This document shows positions 59,604-64,000 of a stretch of 64,000 nucleotides of DNA, one piece after another. Origin of the DNA: Ichthyophthirius multifiliis (Eukaryota; Ciliophora; Oligohymenophorea; Hymenostomatida); assembly GCF_000220395.1 (NCBI RefSeq), contig NW_004085885.1, positions 1 through 64,000 on the forward strand. Direction: 5' to 3'. Position 1 is the first letter of the stretch. The number at the start of each line of letters is the position of its first letter. The notes under the pieces were generated by a model. It did not search any database. It had not been told where the DNA came from and was given only the letters and a program-made list of their open reading frames with translations. The translations under genes and the position numbers were made by a program.

Positions 59604-62600
59604 ATGTAAGTATAAGAAAAAGATAAATAACATAACTTGAGAAAAATTTAAGAAAAAAGATATAAAAGCATTGATAAATATTAAAAAATAATTAATACAT
59701 AATTTGCTTATGATAAATAAATAATTAGTAATCATAAACTAAAATCAAGTTTAAATTATTTAAAATTTACATAAAAAACAAATGAGATTTCAGATATAAA
59801 AATTTAATCTTAATCACCAAATTAAAACATTTTAACAAATAACACAAACATTGAATTATCTATAAGCATAAATAATAATATTGCAAATAAAAAAAACAAT
59901 CAAAATATAAATCAGAGTATAAATTAATCTAAAAATGAATAGGATATTACTAATAGTTTATAAAACCAATTATTATTTAAGAAAATGGAAGTTCAAAAAT
60001 TATAATTAGAACCAGTTGATAACTTATTAATTTAAAATAATACTTTAAAAAATTAAATTATTAGAAATTAGTCTAATATAAATTAATCTCTAATAAAAGA
60101 TTAAAAACTTAAGACTATAAAAAATATTAAAAATAACAGCGATGTATCTTATTTTAAAGAGTAAAAAAATAAAACATAATAAGATTCAAATAATGATTTT
60201 TTTAAGGATAGTTATATATTAAAAAACTATTAAACTCATTCTGTAAATGTAAACTATATAATAATATATAGATATATATATTTTATATAAAGCTTTAAGG
60301 ATAAAAAAAATTAAGAAACAATATTTATTATTTATGTAAATTAATAAAATCACAAATATTATAAAAATATTTATTTAAAAAAAAAAATTAAATAAAAAGT
60401 ATTTTAAGAAAAACATATAAATAATAAATTTGAAACTGATGTTAATTAAGTATCTTAAAAAATATAATAAATCCCTTTAGAAATAAATCAAAACTAATTT
60501 ATCTTAAATTAATAAAACATTCTTTCAAAGTTAAAAAAAAGTAATGATTAGTTAAAAACATAAAACACTACAGAAAATTTAATTTAAGTTAATAGAAATA
60601 AACATATTTCATAGTTATCGCTTTACTAAACTTAATAAATATTATAGCATAAAGAAACAAATATGTAAAAACCGACAAATCGTTTAGAAGTGATAGAGTT
60701 AGAAAATTGGATAAATAATATGCTTTCAAACATATAAGTAACGAATTAAATTTGTAGCAAGGAAGTAATAAATCAAATATAGGTAATATATACAGCTGGT
60801 ATTAAAGAAATAATTAGATAAATATCTATTTAATGTAAATAAAGAGGTGATTTATTATAAAAGTTATGGGATTCATATTTAGATTTACTTTCTAAAGGAA
60901 TTTAATAATCATAAGAGAACTTGAGAGATGAAGAAAAATATTATTTGGATGATGTAAAAAGGATTCATAAAATGTATAATCAAAAAATATAAAATGATGA
61001 AGAAGAATTAAAAAAATGTTAAGAAGAATTAAAAAAATATAAAAGTAGTCAAGAAGAGTTAAACAATTTGAATATATATTTAAAAAAAAAAATAAAGTCT
61101 TATTAAACATAAATGAAATAAATGAGAAATTAAGAAGATATTTTGAGATTTCAAATGTAAGCTATTACTAATGAAAATTTTAAATTAAAATTAATTTAAT
61201 CAGAGTAAAATGATGGTCATAATTAAACTAATTAAAGTATGTAATCTATCTAGAAACAAAACTTTAATAATTAAAAAATATCTGTTGTTTCTCATTTATT
61301 ATAAAATAGTCTTTTTTTTGTTTTTATATTATTTTCTTAATTTATTTTATTTAATAGAATAACTATTTTTAGAGAAACAAATTTCAAATAAAAATGAAAA
61401 TAATACTAGTGAAGATTCAGGTTATTTTTATTTATTATATTTTAAAAATGAAATAAAACATAAAAAGATGTTTATGATAAAGAAAAAAATGAAAATTAAG
61501 AAAATAATGAAAATATATAATAAGAGGCAAAACAAAAGAAAAAAACATATGATATACAAATAGAGGAAATATAAATAGAAGAAAAAGAAACATAAACAGA
61601 ATAAATTAAGTTTACAGATAATGATTAAATAAATGAAATTATCTAAAAACTTGCAAATGATGAAATACTATAAAGTGGAGATCCTAACCTATAAGAGAAA
61701 TATAAATAAGCACATTAGTTAGTAAAAAAATGCTCAATTAATATTTTAGAAAAAGAAAAAATACTCTAAGCAATAGAATCTATGCAAATATAAGTTTCTG
61801 TTTATTATGAAATGATAAATGCTAATGCAAAACTTTTATAAGATAATAAAGAATTAACAAAAAAAAAAATATGTTCAGAAATTGATTGTAAAAAATTACA
61901 ATAAAAACTTTAAGAAAAATAAAGAAGATTTAAAAAGAAGGCTTTTAGTTATTAATAATAATTATCTAATTTAGAATAAAATTTAATCAATATTTAATAA
62001 AATGGATAAAATTCATAAAAAAGAAATTTTTTGAAAGCCATTTAAAAATTCCTTGGATCTTAATTAACTACAATTATTAAAAATAGCAAAGAAATATAAG
62101 AAAATCAAACAAACGTATAAGAAAGTTAAACAAATGATGAAAATTAAGAGAATATAAGATATGATTTAAACTATGAAAATTTAGAAAAAGAAGAAAATAA
62201 TGAACAATAAGAATAAGAAAAAAAAACTACTAATGATCGTTTTAAATCAAAAAAACTAATTAATTTATTTTTAAATAAATTTATATAAAATGTATAATAT
62301 ATTATTTATTTTAATAAAAAATATAAATTAATTATAAATTTTTGTTATAAAAAGTAAGAAATTGAATACGATTAGAATAATTTATAAGAAACATAAATTA
62401 ATAATTCACCAAATAAAAATACAAGATAAATTTACTAAGAAAACATAAATAGCAGAATGCATTCATTTATAACCGGAAATCCTTTTAATAAAAAAGCTAT
62501 TACTGATACAAATAAATAAAGTAAATATTTTTTTTATAATATTATTAATAACAATTCTATTAATAAATTTCAAAGGCTTAAATAATGATAGTATAATGCA

Positions 62601-63995
62601 TATTTCTTCAAATAAACCTATCGTATATAATAAATATAAAAGAGCTGAAAAACGTTTGTTTTCAAGCAATGAAATATATTCAAATTAAATATTAAATTAA
62701 GCAATAAATAAAATAAATAAAAAGTAAGAAAAGGCCACACTTTCAATGTAATCTCTATAAAAGTTTTTAACTTAAATATATTAAAAGTTAGTAAAATAAG
62801 ATAGCTTTTAAAAAGTTTAACTTCATACATTTTGCTATGATGAACTTATGTCGAAATAAGGTCTAAAAAGAGTTGTTGATGATAAAATATTCAAAATAAT
62901 TACAAGTATTGGCGTTTATAAAAATACAAATATCAGAATAGATACTGTTGCTAAGTTTATTGGATTATATGGAAAAGTGGATTTATATGAATATTATTAT
63001 TATATTTAAGGATTAAAGTTTTTTTAGAATTAAAATTCTTGTATTTTAAATTAAAACTGTTTAGTGAATTTAGAAAAAGCAAATTAATTTATTTAAAGAG
63101 TTTTTTAAGGAAAAATAGAAGAAAAGAACTTACAAAAACTTATAACAGATATTAAAATGAGTTTGAATTTTAAAAATAATAATTAAAATTATATTTTATT
63201 CGAAAATTTTTTTAAAAAATGTATAAATTATTACGAAATTACTAAATAGGAAAAAAAAATATATATAAAGCAAATATTTAACTCTATTGATGTATTTTTT
63301 TTATATAAAAAAAATAATATTTAGATTATTATTAATAATTCATATTATTTTTATATTAAACTATATAGTTAGATAATAGTGAAATGATAGAATTTTATGA
63401 ATTTAATTTATTATATAGATATATAGAATATGATACTTACAAATTAAATCATGTTGAGTAAATGTTTCTGTAAGAAGCTGATTTAATTAATCCTGTCAGC
63501 CAAGAAAATGCAATATCTTTTAATAAATTTGTTAGTTTATGCCTTGATAGAAATTTGTTTTTGGATTAAAAATTAATTATTTTATTTAAAATAAAGTAGA
63601 TGATATAGACTTTAGTAAAATCGAAAATATATTTGATAATTAAGTTTTATATAAAAAATTAATTAAAAATCGATTAATTTAATCTGGAAATTATAATTTT
63701 GAAACAAAAACTATTCTTAAATAGTTTTTTAGAAACTTAATATACAAAATTAAGTAGAATCCTAAGAATAATAATTTAGTATATTTTAATTTTATTTATA
63801 TAAATATGTATTTTTTTATTAAATATTATTATATTGTTATTTTTTAAAGGTTTATTAATAAGCTTTAAACTTTTTTATGAAGAATCTAAAAGACTCTTAT
63901 TAGAAAATGAATCTGAAAAAATACTTTAAGAAATTATTAGTGAACAATTATAAGATCTATTAGTTTTTAGCATTTAATTTTCAGAATTATAATGA
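59604..63995 (+). CDS. Large coiled-coil protein, possibly ciliary or cytoskeletal
   Basis: Start MQVQEKDKQHNLRKIQEKRY at 59604 and end at TGA 63993-63995, five bases from the window edge. The first 220 residues are Asn/Gln/Lys-rich and probably disordered. Introns fall near 60250-60290 and about 60340-60400. From about 60.85 kb to 62.2 kb there are long heptad coiled coils (ELREDEEKYYLDDVKRIHKM-like, QILSQAIESMQIQVSVYYEM-like). After another polar stretch the C-terminal part is globular and helical: FCYDELMSKQGLKRVVDDKI, FKIITSIGVYK, VAKFIGLYGKVDLYEYYYYI, and later MIEFYEFNLLYRYIEYDTYK. A helical 'GLK......RI..vakFlGLY' block of this kind occurs in some flagellar coiled-coil proteins, but I cannot name a family with confidence. 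Whether all exons belong to one gene is inferred. Confidence 0.55.
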
Positions 63996-64000
63996 GAAAT

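Overview
This window is nuclear DNA from a ciliate. It is extremely AT-rich (roughly 85% by eye), and long open frames appear only when TAA and TAG are read as glutamine with TGA as the sole stop. All clear genes end in TGA. Coding blocks are interrupted by very short, AT-rich GT..AG introns (about 35-110 nt), and proteins are rich in Asn, Gln, Lys and Ile. This fits a macronuclear contig of a hymenostome such as Ichthyophthirius or Tetrahymena; the extreme AT content and very short intergenic spacers favour Ichthyophthirius. The genus is an inference. I see no tRNA, rRNA, telomere repeat, transposon or CRISPR array.

Layout. 0.4-6.1 kb (-): very large AGC kinase of the RIM15/plant IRE type with a C2HC zinc finger. 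6.7-8.9 kb (+): coiled-coil protein. 9.3-11.6 kb (+): intronless PRP4 splicing kinase with an RS-type tail. 12.5-13.7 kb (-): unknown, frame-disrupted gene. 14.7-16.0 kb (+): weak armadillo/importin-alpha-like gene. 16.0-18.6 kb (-): cGMP-dependent protein kinase. 20.0-21.6 kb (+): bacterial-type histidyl-tRNA synthetase. 23.0-24.9 kb (-): intronless unknown protein of 639 aa. 25.2-27.7 kb (+): outer-dynein-arm docking-type coiled coil. 28.0-31.4 kb (-): Asn-rich coiled coil. 31.8-32.6 kb (+): PTC7-type PP2C phosphatase. 32.8-33.7 kb (-): Q-SNARE-like protein with a glycine-rich membrane tail. 35.1-37.7 kb (+): ER HSP90 (GRP94) ending KEDL. 38.9-39.9 kb (+): bromodomain plus ET-like protein. 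41.3-43.9 kb (+): TPR protein resembling Ssn6/Cyc8. 44.1-46.3 kb (-): probable pseudokinase with an octapeptide repeat tail. 46.6-51.4 kb (-): giant secreted protein of tandem beta-sandwich-like repeats. 51.9-55.4 kb (-): membrane hybrid histidine-kinase-like protein. 55.6-56.9 kb (-): unknown protein with an in-frame TGA. 57.2-59.4 kb (-): protein with two cyclic-nucleotide-binding domains. 59.6-64.0 kb (+): large coiled-coil protein.

There are no operons; neighbours are mostly divergent or convergent. The window is rich in signalling genes: an AGC kinase, PRP4, PKG, a pseudokinase, a histidine-kinase-like protein, a PP2C and a cyclic-nucleotide binder. It also carries cilium and membrane-traffic proteins, as expected of a ciliate. 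Several genes show single-base frame breaks at A/T homopolymers, which look more like sequence errors than real mutations. Exon boundaries were derived by hand, so internal splice sites are approximate. The single-exon genes, whose lengths divide exactly by three, are the most secure.
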